Below the pieces are notes generated by a model. It did not search any database and was not told the origin of the DNA. It saw only the letters and a list, made by a program, of their open reading frames with translations. DNA of 64,000 nt from Exiguobacterium artemiae 255-15 (GTDB taxonomy: Bacteria; Bacillota; Bacilli; Exiguobacteriales; Exiguobacteriaceae): contig NC_010556.1 of assembly GCF_000019905.1 (NCBI RefSeq), forward strand, positions 770,001 through 834,000, written 5' to 3'. Shown piece by piece: positions 35,280 through 44,528 of the stretch; the first letter of the stretch is position 1, and each line of letters starts with the position of its first letter. The translations under genes were made by a program, and so were the position numbers.

Positions 35280-37580
35280 ATGAAACGATTGTTTGATATC
35301 AATGAATGGAAAATTACGGAGCAGGGTTTTCATCCGGAAGACAACCGGCTTGCTGAATCGATGACAGCGATCGGAAACGGTCATATGGGAATGCGCGGAA
35401 ATTTTGAAGAAGACTACTCGGGAGACACGCATCAAGGGATGTACGTCGCGGGCGTCTACTACCCGGATAAAACACGGGTCGGCTGGTGGAAAAACGGCTA
35501 TCCGGAATATTTCGCCAAAGTCTTGAATGCCGTCAACATCATGGGAATTCGTGTTTCGATCAATGGCAAGAATGTCGATTTAAACGAGTGGGAAGTCGTC
35601 GATTTTAAACGGGAACTCGACATGCAACACGGTGTTCTGACACGGACGATGCTGATCCGAAACGGAATCGAGGAAACGAAAATTGAGTCGAAACGCTTCT
35701 TCTCGATCGTTGATAAGGAATTAGCTGCACTTCGTTACACGGTCACACCGGTCAACTTTGATGCGGAAGTCGTCATAGAATCCTATCTCGACGCCGACGT
35801 CGAAAACGAAGATTCTAACTATGACGAGAAATTCTGGCTTCCGGTCGAGCACGGCGTGGAAGAACGGTTTGCTTACGTCACGTCAAAAACGAAGAAGTTG
35901 GACTGGCATGTCACGGCGGCGATGATTACCGATGTCGAAGGTGCGAGATGCGAAGTGCTTGAAAGTACATTACAATATGTCGCCAATCGTTTCACGAAAC
36001 AGGTACCGGCCGGCGAAGCAGTGACGGCTGAAAAGTTAGTGGCCCTCGTCACGAATCGTGATTATGAGATTGAAGACTTGCTGGCACAGGCGATGAAACG
36101 CGTGAATGACGCTTTTGAGAGCGGATTTGACAATGTGCTTGCAGCACATGAAGCGGCCTGGTTGAAGCATTGGGAAGAAGCGGACGTGAAGATTGAAGGG
36201 GATATCGAAGCCCAACAGGGAATTCGTTTTAACATTTTCCATATGTTCCAGACGTACACAGGCGAAGATTCCCGCCTGAACATTGGGCCAAAAGGATTTA
36301 CGGGAGAAAAATACGGTGGGGCGACTTACTGGGATACAGAAGCATATTGCCTGAACTTCTATCTTGCGACATCGAAGCCGGAGGTTGCCTGGAATTTGTT
36401 GAAGTACCGTCATAACCAACTCCCACAAGCAAAAGAAAATGCGGATAAAAATGTCGGAATGAAGGGTGCTTTATATCCGATGGTGACGATGAACGGGGAA
36501 GAGTGCCACAATGAGTGGGAAATTACGCATGAAGAAATTCACCGGAACGGTGCGATTGCCCATGCGATTTATAACTATACGAACTACACAGGAGATACCT
36601 CTTACCTCGGACAATACGGCTTTGAAGTGCTCGTTGAAATCGCACGTTACTGGGCGAGTCGCGTCAACTATGTCCCGCATAAAGATGTTTATATGATTCT
36701 TGGTGTCACTGGACCAAATGAATACGAAAATAACGTCAATAACAACTGGTATACGAACTTAATGGCTGCCTGGTGTCTCGAGTATGCGCAGACCGTCTAT
36801 CGTCACCTGGAGCAGGAAGAACCGGCACGCCTCGAAGAATTGATGCATCAATTGGCTCTCACGGAAGAAGAATTAGCTCACTGGGCCGAGATTGATCAGA
36901 AAATGTATTATCCGAAAGACGATTCTGTTCCGGATGTATTCATGCAGCAAGACGGTTTCATGGATAAGGAACAGATTATGGTCGCGGATCTTGATCCAAA
37001 ACACCTACCGTTAAACCAAAATTGGTCGTGGGACCGTGTTCTGCGTTCTGTCTTCATCAAACAGGCTGATGTTCTGCAAGGACTCTATTTCCTGACGGAT
37101 CGTTTCTCGATCGAAGAGAAGAAGAAAAACTTTGATTTTTATGAGCCGCGGACGGTCCATGAATCATCACTTTCACCTTGTATCTATTCGATCATTGCGG
37201 CTGAAGTCGGTTATGAAGAAAAAGCGATGGAACTCTATCAACGTTCGGCACGGCTCGATCTTGATAACTATAACAACGATACGGAAGATGGTCTCCACAT
37301 CACGTCGATGGTCGGATCCTGGATGTCAATCGTTCACGGATTTGCCGGACTGCGTGTCGAGCAGGGGACATTGTCCTTCAAGCCGATGTTGCCAAAGGGC
37401 TGGACGAGTTATTCGTTCCGGATGCAATGGCGTGGACATCACATTCTCGTTCAGGTCAAGCAGAACGAAGTGTGCATTGAACAAAACGTAGGTGAAGTCT
37501 TTACGTTACAGCTTCACGGTGAACCGGTTGAAGTCCCGGCAGAAGGTGCGGTTACCATTCCAGCTTCGATGACTGTTTAA
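35280..37580 (+). CDS. Maltose phosphorylase (GH65)
   Basis: A 766-residue GH65 enzyme that cleaves maltose with phosphate into beta-glucose 1-phosphate and glucose in the cytoplasm. The N-terminal super-sandwich domain is followed by an alpha/alpha barrel with the acid Glu in TGPNEYENN (E481) and the phosphate-binding region around ESSLSPCIYSI. The sequence around E481 and its setting beside malEFG favour maltose over kojibiose or trehalose. The ATG follows AAGGGAG. The usual pgmB partner (beta-phosphoglucomutase) is not adjacent; a terminator follows at once. Confidence 0.9.
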   Translation: MKRLFDINEWKITEQGFHPEDNRLAESMTAIGNGHMGMRGNFEEDYSGDTHQGMYVAGVYYPDKTRVGWWKNGYPEYFAKVLNAVNIMGIRVSINGKNVDLNEWEVVDFKRELDMQHGVLTRTMLIRNGIEETKIESKRFFSIVDKELAALRYTVTPVNFDAEVVIESYLDADVENEDSNYDEKFWLPVEHGVEERFAYVTSKTKKLDWHVTAAMITDVEGARCEVLESTLQYVANRFTKQVPAGEAVTAEKLVALVTNRDYEIEDLLAQAMKRVNDAFESGFDNVLAAHEAAWLKHWEEADVKIEGDIEAQQGIRFNIFHMFQTYTGEDSRLNIGPKGFTGEKYGGATYWDTEAYCLNFYLATSKPEVAWNLLKYRHNQLPQAKENADKNVGMKGALYPMVTMNGEECHNEWEITHEEIHRNGAIAHAIYNYTNYTGDTSYLGQYGFEVLVEIARYWASRVNYVPHKDVYMILGVTGPNEYENNVNNNWYTNLMAAWCLEYAQTVYRHLEQEEPARLEELMHQLALTEEELAHWAEIDQKMYYPKDDSVPDVFMQQDGFMDKEQIMVADLDPKHLPLNQNWSWDRVLRSVFIKQADVLQGLYFLTDRFSIEEKKKNFDFYEPRTVHESSLSPCIYSIIAAEVGYEEKAMELYQRSARLDLDNYNNDTEDGLHITSMVGSWMSIVHGFAGLRVEQGTLSFKPMLPKGWTSYSFRMQWRGHHILVQVKQNEVCIEQNVGEVFTLQLHGEPVEVPAEGAVTIPASMTV

Positions 37581-37620
37581 GAAAACCCGAAAAAAGACGG
37601 ATTTTTACCGGATATGAAAC

Positions 37621-37654
37621 AAAGGGGGCGGATGTCAAATCTGCCCCCTTTTTT
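37621..37654 (+). terminator. Terminator after maltose phosphorylase
   Basis: A 13-bp stem (37621-37633 with 37639-37651, one G-U pair) with AAAGGGGGC/GCCCCCTTT at its base and a T-run TTTTTT. Confidence 0.9.
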
Positions 37655-37801
37655 CGTCTGAGGAAGAATGTGTTCAACTTCTGAAAATGAGAGCGTTACC
37701 AAAAAAAGAAATGTAATTCTTTCATCATCTTGACTATCCGGACACATTTGTTATGTGCTAAAGTGTTCCAAGATAGTTTACGAATGAGAGGAGAACAAGG
37801 T

Positions 37802-38653
37802 GTGACAGCGGTTGTAAAGGAAAGTATGCTAAAAGTGATTGTCGCCTCGATTGGCGGGTTCGTCATCGCAGTAGCGATGAACTGGTTCTTGATTCCAAGT
37901 GGTGTTTACTCGACAGGATTTACGGGACTTGCCCAGATTTTAACGCAGGTGTTACAAGGGACGGCGTTTGCTTTCGGGGAAAACGTCTGGTTTTTAGTCT
38001 TGAATCTGCCATTGATTGTTTTAGCATGGATCATGCTAGGACGCAGTTTTACCATCATTACATTGATATCGGTTTTGGCGACAACGATTTTTATCGGACT
38101 TATTCCTCAGTATGCTGTTATTCCGGGTGATCAAACGCTCAATGCCGTATTTGGTGGGGTCTTACTGGCAATCGGAACCGGAATTACGATTAAATTCGGG
38201 GCATCTACGGGTGGTTTTGATATCGTGGCATTGATTTTTGCCCGTTTCTCCGACCGGAGCGTGGGATTATACCTGTTTGTATTGAACTTTTTGATTGCAA
38301 TCCTTGCAGGAGCATTGTTTGGTTGGTCGACGGCACTGTATACGATTGTCTTCATTTATGTCACGTCGAAAGTCGTCGATGAAATTCATACAAGCAATCA
38401 ACGGTTGACGATTTTCATCATTACGAATCATGCCGACGATATCACGACGGCACTTCATCAACACATCATTCGCGGAATTACTCAGATGCCGGCCATCGGG
38501 ACGTACTCACGGGCTGAGAAGTCGACGCTGATGATGGTCATCGAACGGCATGAGTTGCGCGATATTGAACGGATTTGCCGCGATGCGGACGAAACGGTGT
38601 TCATCAACGTCGTCGCGACAGACTCTGTCGTCGGTTACTTCCGTAAAGGGTAA
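37802..38653 (+). CDS. YitT family membrane protein (DUF161/DUF2179)
   Basis: A 283-residue protein with five or six N-terminal helices (GGFVIAVAMNWFLIPSGVYSTG is the family hallmark) and a C-terminal soluble DUF2179 domain (TAL-ITEMPAIGTYS-like region ending VVATDSVVGYF). The function of the family is unknown. I chose the GTG at 37802, eight bases after GAGAGGAG; the open frame upstream lies over the promoter region, where TTGACT (37728) may be a -35. Monocistronic, with terminators on both sides. Confidence 0.85.
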   Translation: MTAVVKESMLKVIVASIGGFVIAVAMNWFLIPSGVYSTGFTGLAQILTQVLQGTAFAFGENVWFLVLNLPLIVLAWIMLGRSFTIITLISVLATTIFIGLIPQYAVIPGDQTLNAVFGGVLLAIGTGITIKFGASTGGFDIVALIFARFSDRSVGLYLFVLNFLIAILAGALFGWSTALYTIVFIYVTSKVVDEIHTSNQRLTIFIITNHADDITTALHQHIIRGITQMPAIGTYSRAEKSTLMMVIERHELRDIERICRDADETVFINVVATDSVVGYFRKG

Positions 38654-38661
38654 GGTGAAAC

Positions 38662-38708
38662 AACAAAGCCGGCTTTTCTGTCTGATGGACAGAGAAGCCG
38701 GCTTTGTT
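38662..38708. terminator. Bidirectional terminator between yitT-like and HAD genes
   Basis: A 21-bp stem with one G-U pair, AACAAAGCCGGCTT (38662-38675) against AAGCCGGCTTTGTT (38695-38708), with a 5-base loop. Read either way it ends in T-rich sequence; the two genes converge here. Confidence 0.8.
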
Positions 38709-38715
38709 CATGAGA

Positions 38716-39525
38716 TTAAATCAGGCCGAGCACATGTTTCAGGTAATAAGCGATTCCGTCTTCCTGGTTCGATTTCGTCGTACCGTTGGCAACCAGTTTC
38801 AGTGCTCCGATGGCGTTGCTCATCGCGACACCATGCCCGACGTACTCGAGCATTTCCAAGTCGTTTTCTTCATCTCCGAAAGCAATGATCTGTTTTTGTT
38901 CGATTCCGAGATGACGTGAAATTTGGTGTAAGCCGATTGCTTTACTCGTCCCTTTTCGCATGACCTCGACCATATATTCCGGTTTGACCCATTGACGGTT
39001 CAAGACCGTTTCCGCATGAATGCTTGAAAGTTCGGACCGGATGTCCTGGACATGTTCACCTTTCGCATGAATCAGGAGCGATGTCGGTTCGTGTTGCAGA
39101 ACCTTTCGTAAATCGCCGGTCGTTACGGATAAAGCATGATCTGTATAGAATTCATAAATTCCGACCGGATCATTTTGGAAGTAAACATGATCGGTCACCT
39201 CACACACGATATTTTGTGTTTTCGAGTCCGATACCGACTCCAGGATGTGCTGGACGGTTTTCAGCGGAATCGGATGATGGCTGACTTCAAAATGTGGATC
39301 ATGCGGATGGTGAACCAGTCCGCCGTTAAAATTGACGATCGGTGTCGTCAATCCGAGTTCATCGTAATAGCGTTTCGCGTGCCGGAAAGGACGTCCGGTG
39401 GCGATGACGACTTCGTGGCCGTTCTCGCGTGCCGTTCTCAATGCGTGTAAGTTGGCCTGACTGATGGTTTTGTCGTCGCGTAATAATGTGCCGTCCAAAT
39501 CGACGGCGATCAGATGACGTTGCAT
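38716..39525 (-). CDS. Cof-type HAD family phosphatase
   Basis: A 269-residue HAD hydrolase of the IIB (Cof) type: motif I LIAVDLDGTLL, motif II IATGRP, motif IV IIAFGDEENDLEML. It probably dephosphorylates small sugar phosphates or similar metabolites; the substrate is unknown. The ATG at 39525 follows GGAGTGAG with 6 bases; the longer frame from 39576 has no ribosome site. Confidence 0.88.
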   Translation of the reverse strand: MQRHLIAVDLDGTLLRDDKTISQANLHALRTARENGHEVVIATGRPFRHAKRYYDELGLTTPIVNFNGGLVHHPHDPHFEVSHHPIPLKTVQHILESVSDSKTQNIVCEVTDHVYFQNDPVGIYEFYTDHALSVTTGDLRKVLQHEPTSLLIHAKGEHVQDIRSELSSIHAETVLNRQWVKPEYMVEVMRKGTSKAIGLHQISRHLGIEQKQIIAFGDEENDLEMLEYVGHGVAMSNAIGALKLVANGTTKSNQEDGIAYYLKHVLGLI

Positions 39526-39718
39526 GGGATACTCACTCCACTCTGGATTCATTACGCTTACTGTAGCATAATCCATCGAAAAATATCTAAAATTGTCTGC
39601 TTTTTGAATTCGGGAAAGCGTTTAAAAAAATCGGAGAAAAGCTGTCCGTTCCCTTAAAAAATGATATACTACGAAACGTAGGACATTAAAAAGTAAGTTA
39701 AGAAATGGAGGGGGAAGA

Positions 39719-39913
39719 ATGCGTTTTCTCGTTACATTCTTCTGGTCGTTCTTACTCGTGAACACAGCCGTGTTCATCGTATCAGCGGTCGATGCAGTCA
39801 CGTATAACTTCGGATTCGCGACAGCTATGTCAGTCGTGACTTCACTTGTCGTCTTCGCACTTGATGCAGTCAATGAAGATCTTGGTCTTGGTCAAGGGAC
39901 AAAGGCAGAATAA
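39719..39913 (+). CDS. Small membrane protein of the DUF2929 (YjzD-like) family
   Basis: A 64-residue protein with two predicted helices (FLVTFFWSFLLVNTAVFIV; FGFATAMSVVTSLVVFA), resembling Bacillus YjzD (DUF2929), function unknown. A strong ribosome site (GGAGGGGG) precedes the ATG, and a terminator follows, so it is a one-gene unit. Confidence 0.8.
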   Translation: MRFLVTFFWSFLLVNTAVFIVSAVDAVTYNFGFATAMSVVTSLVVFALDAVNEDLGLGQGTKAE

Positions 39914-39916
39914 GGT

Positions 39917-39957
39917 AAAAGCGAGATATCGTCATTTGGACGATAGGCTCGCTTTTT
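39917..39957 (+). terminator. Terminator after the DUF2929 gene
   Basis: AAAAGCGAG (39917-39925) pairs with CTCGCTTTT (39948-39956), with an inner ATATCGTC/GACGATA stem, followed by T. Confidence 0.85.
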
Positions 39958-39976
39958 ATGATTTGGGAGGCAAGTG

Positions 39977-41110
39977 ATGATAATACTTAAAAATGTGACA
40001 GTAGCCGGTGAAGCGACGGATGTACTGATTGGTGCGGGGAAGATTCTTGCCATCGGTTCCTATACGGTGGATGAACGGCTGATTACTCAGACGATTGACG
40101 GGACGGGGAAACAACTGATCCCGGGTCTGCTCGATGGACACGTCCATCCAATCGGCGGGGGCGGGGAAGGTGGTTTTGCAACACGGACACCTCCGCTTTC
40201 GGCCGCTGATTTTCTCGAAGCAGGTGTCACGACCGTCGTCGGATTGCTTGGAACAGATGGCTGGACACGAACAGGAATCGATTTGCTCGCACACTTGCGG
40301 GGCTATACGAGCCAAGGAATCCGTTCTTTTCTCTTGTCAGGCAGTTACGCCGTCCCGCCGGTTTCGATTACGCCGTCGATTGCTGAAGATATTCTGTTGA
40401 TTAACGAAGTCATCGGAATTGGTGAGATTGCGATCAATGATCATCGTTCTACCCAACCGACGGTCCATGAGTTGTCACGTCTTGCTTCGCAAGCACGGAT
40501 TGCCGGTCTCTTAAAAGGAGTGCGGGGAACGATGAATGTCCATATCGGCGACGGGAAACGCGCCCTTGCTCTGCTCGAAGAAGTAGTCGAAATGACGGAT
40601 ATTCCGATTACCCAATTTTTGCCAACGCACATCAACCGTAGTGAACGGATTTTTGAAGCCGGCTTACGTTGGGCGAAACAAGGCGGGCGTATTGATTTTA
40701 CGACCTGTACGACGGAAGCATTCATTAAAGAAGGGGAAATTCCAGCAGGACAGGCGCTTCACCGTGCTCTTGCTGCCGGTATTCCTTTGACCCGGATTAC
40801 GATGTCCAGTGACGCCGGTGCAAGCCCGCCTGCCTTTGACGAGAGCGGGAAACTGCTTCGTCTTGAAACCGGAAAACCGACCTCGATGTTGGATGCGGTC
40901 CGTGAAGCAGTGAAGCATGGCGTGCATTTCAAGGACGCGATTCAGACGGTCACGTCAAACGTCGCCGAGGCCTATGGTATTTCCGGAGGGAACATCCAAC
41001 CAGGTGAACGTGCCGATCTGTTACTGATTGATGACGCTTTGCAAATCGATACGATTCTTGCAGAGGGGCATGCTATAATGATTCAGAAAAAATGGCTGTT
41101 GCCAAAATGA
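39977..41110 (+). CDS. iadA: Beta-aspartyl (isoaspartyl) dipeptidase
   Basis: A 377-residue amidohydrolase that cleaves beta-aspartyl dipeptides from damaged proteins. The metal motif GLLDGHVHPIGGGGEGGF contains the family sequence GEGG, followed by TTVVGLLGTDG, the lysine-carboxylation and histidine blocks (GEIAINDHRS; FLPTHINRS) and the final Asp in MSSDAGAS. I place the start at the ATG at 39977, six bases after GGGAGG; a GTG at 39974 is three bases earlier. A thioredoxin-like gene follows 12 bases later. Confidence 0.93.
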   Translation: MIILKNVTVAGEATDVLIGAGKILAIGSYTVDERLITQTIDGTGKQLIPGLLDGHVHPIGGGGEGGFATRTPPLSAADFLEAGVTTVVGLLGTDGWTRTGIDLLAHLRGYTSQGIRSFLLSGSYAVPPVSITPSIAEDILLINEVIGIGEIAINDHRSTQPTVHELSRLASQARIAGLLKGVRGTMNVHIGDGKRALALLEEVVEMTDIPITQFLPTHINRSERIFEAGLRWAKQGGRIDFTTCTTEAFIKEGEIPAGQALHRALAAGIPLTRITMSSDAGASPPAFDESGKLLRLETGKPTSMLDAVREAVKHGVHFKDAIQTVTSNVAEAYGISGGNIQPGERADLLLIDDALQIDTILAEGHAIMIQKKWLLPK

Positions 41111-41122
41111 CGGAGGGATACT

Positions 41123-41614
41123 GTGTCAAAGAAATCTAACCGTGTGAAATCAACCAAAAAACCGCAATCGAAAGCTAATTGGATTACGGCTGGTGTGATT
41201 GCGCTGATCGTCTTGATCGGGGCGACGATGTTACTGTTTACGGATCGAGAGGATACCGCCTCTAAAAACGGAAACCTAACTGCGAGTCAAGTGTCGGATA
41301 AGCTGAAGTCCGGTGATGAATTTTATACGTATTTTTATCAGACGGGATGCGTACACTGTGAAAAAGTAAAACCGTACTTAGTACCACTCGGTGAAAAACA
41401 GGATATTCCATTTGAACAAATTGACTTAGCCGTCGAACAGTCGGCTTGGGACACGTTTGGAATCGAAGGCACACCGACTGTCGTTCATTTCAAAGATGGA
41501 AAAGAAGTCAGCCGCGTATCCGGAGAGCAGACAGAAGACGCGTATAAAGAATTTTTCGCAGGGAAAGCCGTGAAAAATTCCGAGGAAGAGTCGTCAGGTG
41601 ATTTAAATGATTAA
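41123..41614 (+). CDS. Membrane-anchored thioredoxin-like protein
   Basis: A 163-residue protein. It has a basic N-terminus, one helix (about 20-38), then a thioredoxin fold facing outside with the redox motif CVHC in TGCVHCEKVKPYL and the cis-Pro segment EGTPTVVHF. It likely handles thiol exchange on the outer face of the membrane, or resembles bacteriocin-transport accessory proteins; the partner is unknown. The start is the GTG at 41123 after GGAGGG. It overlaps psd by 8 bases. Confidence 0.85.
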   Translation: MSKKSNRVKSTKKPQSKANWITAGVIALIVLIGATMLLFTDREDTASKNGNLTASQVSDKLKSGDEFYTYFYQTGCVHCEKVKPYLVPLGEKQDIPFEQIDLAVEQSAWDTFGIEGTPTVVHFKDGKEVSRVSGEQTEDAYKEFFAGKAVKNSEEESSGDLND

Positions 41615-42386
41615 AAAATGGTTCTTTACACAACTGTTTGAACTGAACGGTCATCCGGCCGTCGCAAAACAATTGCGGCGTTTTGCGATGAGTCCGGTCA
41701 GCCGTCCGCTGATTCGACCGTTTGTTAAAATGTATGACTTACAGATGCAGGAGGCGGATCAGCCGCTTGAGTCGTATAAGACGCTGCATGATTTGTTTGT
41801 CCGGAATTTAAAGGAAACCGTTCGTCCGATTGACCAGTCGGAGCAAGCTGTCGTCAGTCCGTGTGACGGCGTCTTATCGGTTGTCGAGGATTTGACGGAA
41901 GACAGTCGTTTTACCGTCAAAGGGCAGACGTATTCGGTATCTGAGTTGCTCGGTTCGCACCATGAAGCCGATCACTACATCGGAGGAAAGGTATTGATTT
42001 TTTACCTCAGTCCACAGAACTATCACCGGGTGCATGTACCAATCGACGGAACCGTTCGGACGAGCTATACACTCGGCCGTGATTCGGCACCGGTCAATGA
42101 TCTCGGACTTGAATACGGAAAACGGCCGCTGACGCGAAACTATCGCCGGGTCACCCGTATCACACACGGGAAACACGCACTGGAGCATGTCATGGTCGGT
42201 GCCTTGAACGTGAACACCATCGTCCAAACGAATCAAAACCGAGAAGTCAGACGGGGCGATGAGTTCGGCTATTTTTCATTCGGCTCAACAGTCGTCTTGA
42301 TTTGCCCGAAAGATGCCATCACATTAGAAACGGACATCAAAGGTCCGGTTTTGATGGGGCAACGCATCGGTTATTGGAATTCATGA
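41607..42386 (+). CDS. psd: Phosphatidylserine decarboxylase
   Basis: A 259-residue pyruvoyl enzyme precursor that converts phosphatidylserine into phosphatidylethanolamine. The self-cleavage site FGST (in GYFSFGSTVVLI) yields the small alpha chain; family blocks SPCDGVL and LSPQNYHRVHVP are present. It starts 8 bases inside the thioredoxin-like gene. Its pathway partner pssA is 19 kb away in this window. Confidence 0.95.
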   Translation: MIKKWFFTQLFELNGHPAVAKQLRRFAMSPVSRPLIRPFVKMYDLQMQEADQPLESYKTLHDLFVRNLKETVRPIDQSEQAVVSPCDGVLSVVEDLTEDSRFTVKGQTYSVSELLGSHHEADHYIGGKVLIFYLSPQNYHRVHVPIDGTVRTSYTLGRDSAPVNDLGLEYGKRPLTRNYRRVTRITHGKHALEHVMVGALNVNTIVQTNQNREVRRGDEFGYFSFGSTVVLICPKDAITLETDIKGPVLMGQRIGYWNS

Positions 42387-42393
42387 ATGGAGA

Positions 42394-42424
42394 CGCTCCC
42401 GTTACGAAGGGAGCGTTTCGTCAT
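42394..42424 (+). terminator. Terminator after psd
   Basis: ACGCTCCC (42394-42401) pairs with GGGAGCGT (42410-42417), followed by TTTCGTC. Moderate strength. Confidence 0.65.
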
Positions 42425-42442
42425 GCTTAGGAGGAAGCTATC

Positions 42443-43792
42443 ATGCAGGTTTTAATGTTTACGGGAGCATCGGGTTCGTCGCTTCAAATTTACGGGGCCT
42501 TATTCATTTTTTTAGTGACCTATGCATTTATCATCAGTGAAAAAATTAGTCGGGCAATTGTCGCCCTGTTAGGTGCATTAGCAATGGTGATATTCGGCAT
42601 CGTCCGGTTGGAATCTGCCTTGTTTGAATACGTTGAATGGGGAACAATCGTCTTATTGATCGGGATGATGATTTTAGTGACGATTGCCAATCAGTCCGGA
42701 TTGTTTGAATACATTGCCATTCGGGCGGCTAAAAAAACAAAGGGAGATCCGGTAAAAATCTTGATTTTACTATCCGGATTGACGGCACTCGGATCTGCCT
42801 TTTTAGACAATGTCACGACGGTCCTGTTGATTGTTCCAATTACGTTTTCGATTACGAAGGTCTTAAAAATCAAGCCGTTTCCATTTTTACTGGCGGAAGT
42901 CCTGTTTGCCAACATCGGTGGAACGGCCACATTGATCGGTGACCCTCCGAACATCATGATTGGAGCCGCTAATCCGCATTTGACGTTCAATGCCTTCTTA
43001 TTGAACCTCGCACCTGTGATTGTGCTGATTACAATCGTGACAATCGGTATTTTGTATATGATTTTCCGCAAACACTTACACGTGGAACCGGAAGACCAAC
43101 AAAAATTGATGGAGATTGACGAAAACAGCTACATCGTCAGCCGTAAATTAGTCACGCGCAGCAGTATCGTCCTGGTAAGTACGATTGCATTGTTCGTCAT
43201 TCATCCGTTACTGAGTCGAATCGGTCTTCATTTGGAAGCACCTGCCATCGCAATCCTAGGAGCGACTATCTTAATGCTGCTGACGATTGAAAACAACCAC
43301 CAATTGGAGGAAGTATTCGCCCGGGTAGAGTGGACGACAATCTTTTTCTTCGCGGGACTGTTTATCTTAGTCGGCGGAATTCAGGAAGTGGGCGTCATCC
43401 GTTTCTTGGCAGAAAAAACAATCACGTTGACAGGGGGAGACATCCAGACGACAGCAACCGCTGTTCTTTGGTTATCCGGCATTGCCAGTGCGACGATTGA
43501 TAATATTCCGTTCGTCGCGACGATGATTCCATTGATCAATGATGTGGCGACAGGAATTGGATTGTCACCCGACAGTCAACAAGTCGACGTCTTATGGTGG
43601 TCCTTGTCGCTCGGAGCATGTCTTGGAGGGAACGGAACATTGATTGGCGCGTCAGCCAATGTGATTGTCGCGGGATTAGCTACGCGGCAAGGGGAGAAGT
43701 TCACCTACGGAAGATTCTTACTTTACGGGGCTCCGATCACCATCGTAACGCTGATTATTTCGCAACTTTATTTATGGATCCGCTATTATTGA
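42443..43792 (+). CDS. ArsB/NhaD (ion transporter) superfamily permease
   Basis: A 449-residue protein with 11-12 helices and the superfamily signatures FLDNVTTVLLIVP, ANIGGTATLIGDPPNIMIG and the repeat TIDNIPFVATMIP / GGNGTLIGASANVI. These place it with ArsB, NhaD and citrate-transporter-like permeases. Whether it moves Na+, arsenite or an organic anion is open; no ars gene is adjacent. The ATG follows TAGGAGGA. Confidence 0.85.
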   Translation: MQVLMFTGASGSSLQIYGALFIFLVTYAFIISEKISRAIVALLGALAMVIFGIVRLESALFEYVEWGTIVLLIGMMILVTIANQSGLFEYIAIRAAKKTKGDPVKILILLSGLTALGSAFLDNVTTVLLIVPITFSITKVLKIKPFPFLLAEVLFANIGGTATLIGDPPNIMIGAANPHLTFNAFLLNLAPVIVLITIVTIGILYMIFRKHLHVEPEDQQKLMEIDENSYIVSRKLVTRSSIVLVSTIALFVIHPLLSRIGLHLEAPAIAILGATILMLLTIENNHQLEEVFARVEWTTIFFFAGLFILVGGIQEVGVIRFLAEKTITLTGGDIQTTATAVLWLSGIASATIDNIPFVATMIPLINDVATGIGLSPDSQQVDVLWWSLSLGACLGGNGTLIGASANVIVAGLATRQGEKFTYGRFLLYGAPITIVTLIISQLYLWIRYY

Positions 43793-43804
43793 AGAAAATT
43801 TTTG

Positions 43805-43843
43805 AAACGGAAGAGACATGTACTCTTTCGTTTTCTTTTGGTC
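43805..43843 (+). terminator. Terminator before yqeG
   Basis: AAACGGAAGAG (43805-43815) pairs with CTCTTTCGTTT (43823-43833), one G-U, followed by TCTTTTG. Confidence 0.7.
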
Positions 43844-43865
43844 GTCGCTCTATCAAATGGATTGT

Positions 43866-43873
43866 GCTATAAT
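43866..43873 (+). promoter_or_regulatory. Extended -10 promoter of the yqeG-yqeM operon
   Basis: GCTATAAT contains a perfect TATAAT (43868-43873) preceded by TG at the extended -10 place (TGC-TATAAT). No convincing -35 was seen. Confidence 0.5.
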
Positions 43874-43943
43874 CGAACGATAAGAACATAACTGTTTCTT
43901 AAACTTAACTATAGAGCTAGACCATTATCTGGAGGTTTTATTC

Positions 43944-44528
43944 TTGTTTAAACGACTTTATCCAAAACATTTTGTGGCGTCGATTTATGATATCGACTTA
44001 GAGATGTTAAAACGAAACGGTGTCAAAGCAATTTTGACGGATCTTGATAATACACTTGTTGCTTGGAATATTGCCGATGCTCCAGACGAATTGGTGTCAT
44101 GGCTCGATATGGTGAATAACCAATACGGATTTGACGTCATCATCGTCTCGAATAATAACGGCGATCGAGTCAAGAAATTTGCGGATCCACTTGGCTTACA
44201 TTATATTGCACCGGCCCGTAAACCTTTACCGATTGGTTTCAAACGTGCGTTGACGGAATTTGGTTATCACGCGAAGGAAGTTGTCTTCCTTGGAGATCAA
44301 TTGTTTACAGATGTGTTAGGCGCAAATTCAGTAGGTATCGAAGTAATTCACGTTCAACCCGTCGTCAAGACAGACGGTGTCGTCACAAAATTTAATCGCT
44401 TGATGGAACGGTTAATTTTCCGTCGGATGAAACGCAAAGGGATCTACAAATTGACGCAACGTGTCAAAGAAGATCCGGCAGTGTTAAAACACCCGATTGA
44501 GACCCTTCGTCAAGATAAGCAGCAATGA
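43944..44528 (+). CDS. yqeG: YqeG family HAD-IIIA phosphatase
   Basis: A 194-residue HAD phosphatase with motif I ILTDLDNTLVAWN, motif II VSNNNGDRV and motif IV VVFLGDQLFTDVLGAN. The substrate is not known. It starts with TTG at 43944, after GGAGG. It opens the conserved yqeG-yqeH-aroE-yhbY-nadD-yqeK-rsfS-yqeM cluster of Bacillales. Confidence 0.92.
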   Translation: MFKRLYPKHFVASIYDIDLEMLKRNGVKAILTDLDNTLVAWNIADAPDELVSWLDMVNNQYGFDVIIVSNNNGDRVKKFADPLGLHYIAPARKPLPIGFKRALTEFGYHAKEVVFLGDQLFTDVLGANSVGIEVIHVQPVVKTDGVVTKFNRLMERLIFRRMKRKGIYKLTQRVKEDPAVLKHPIETLRQDKQQ

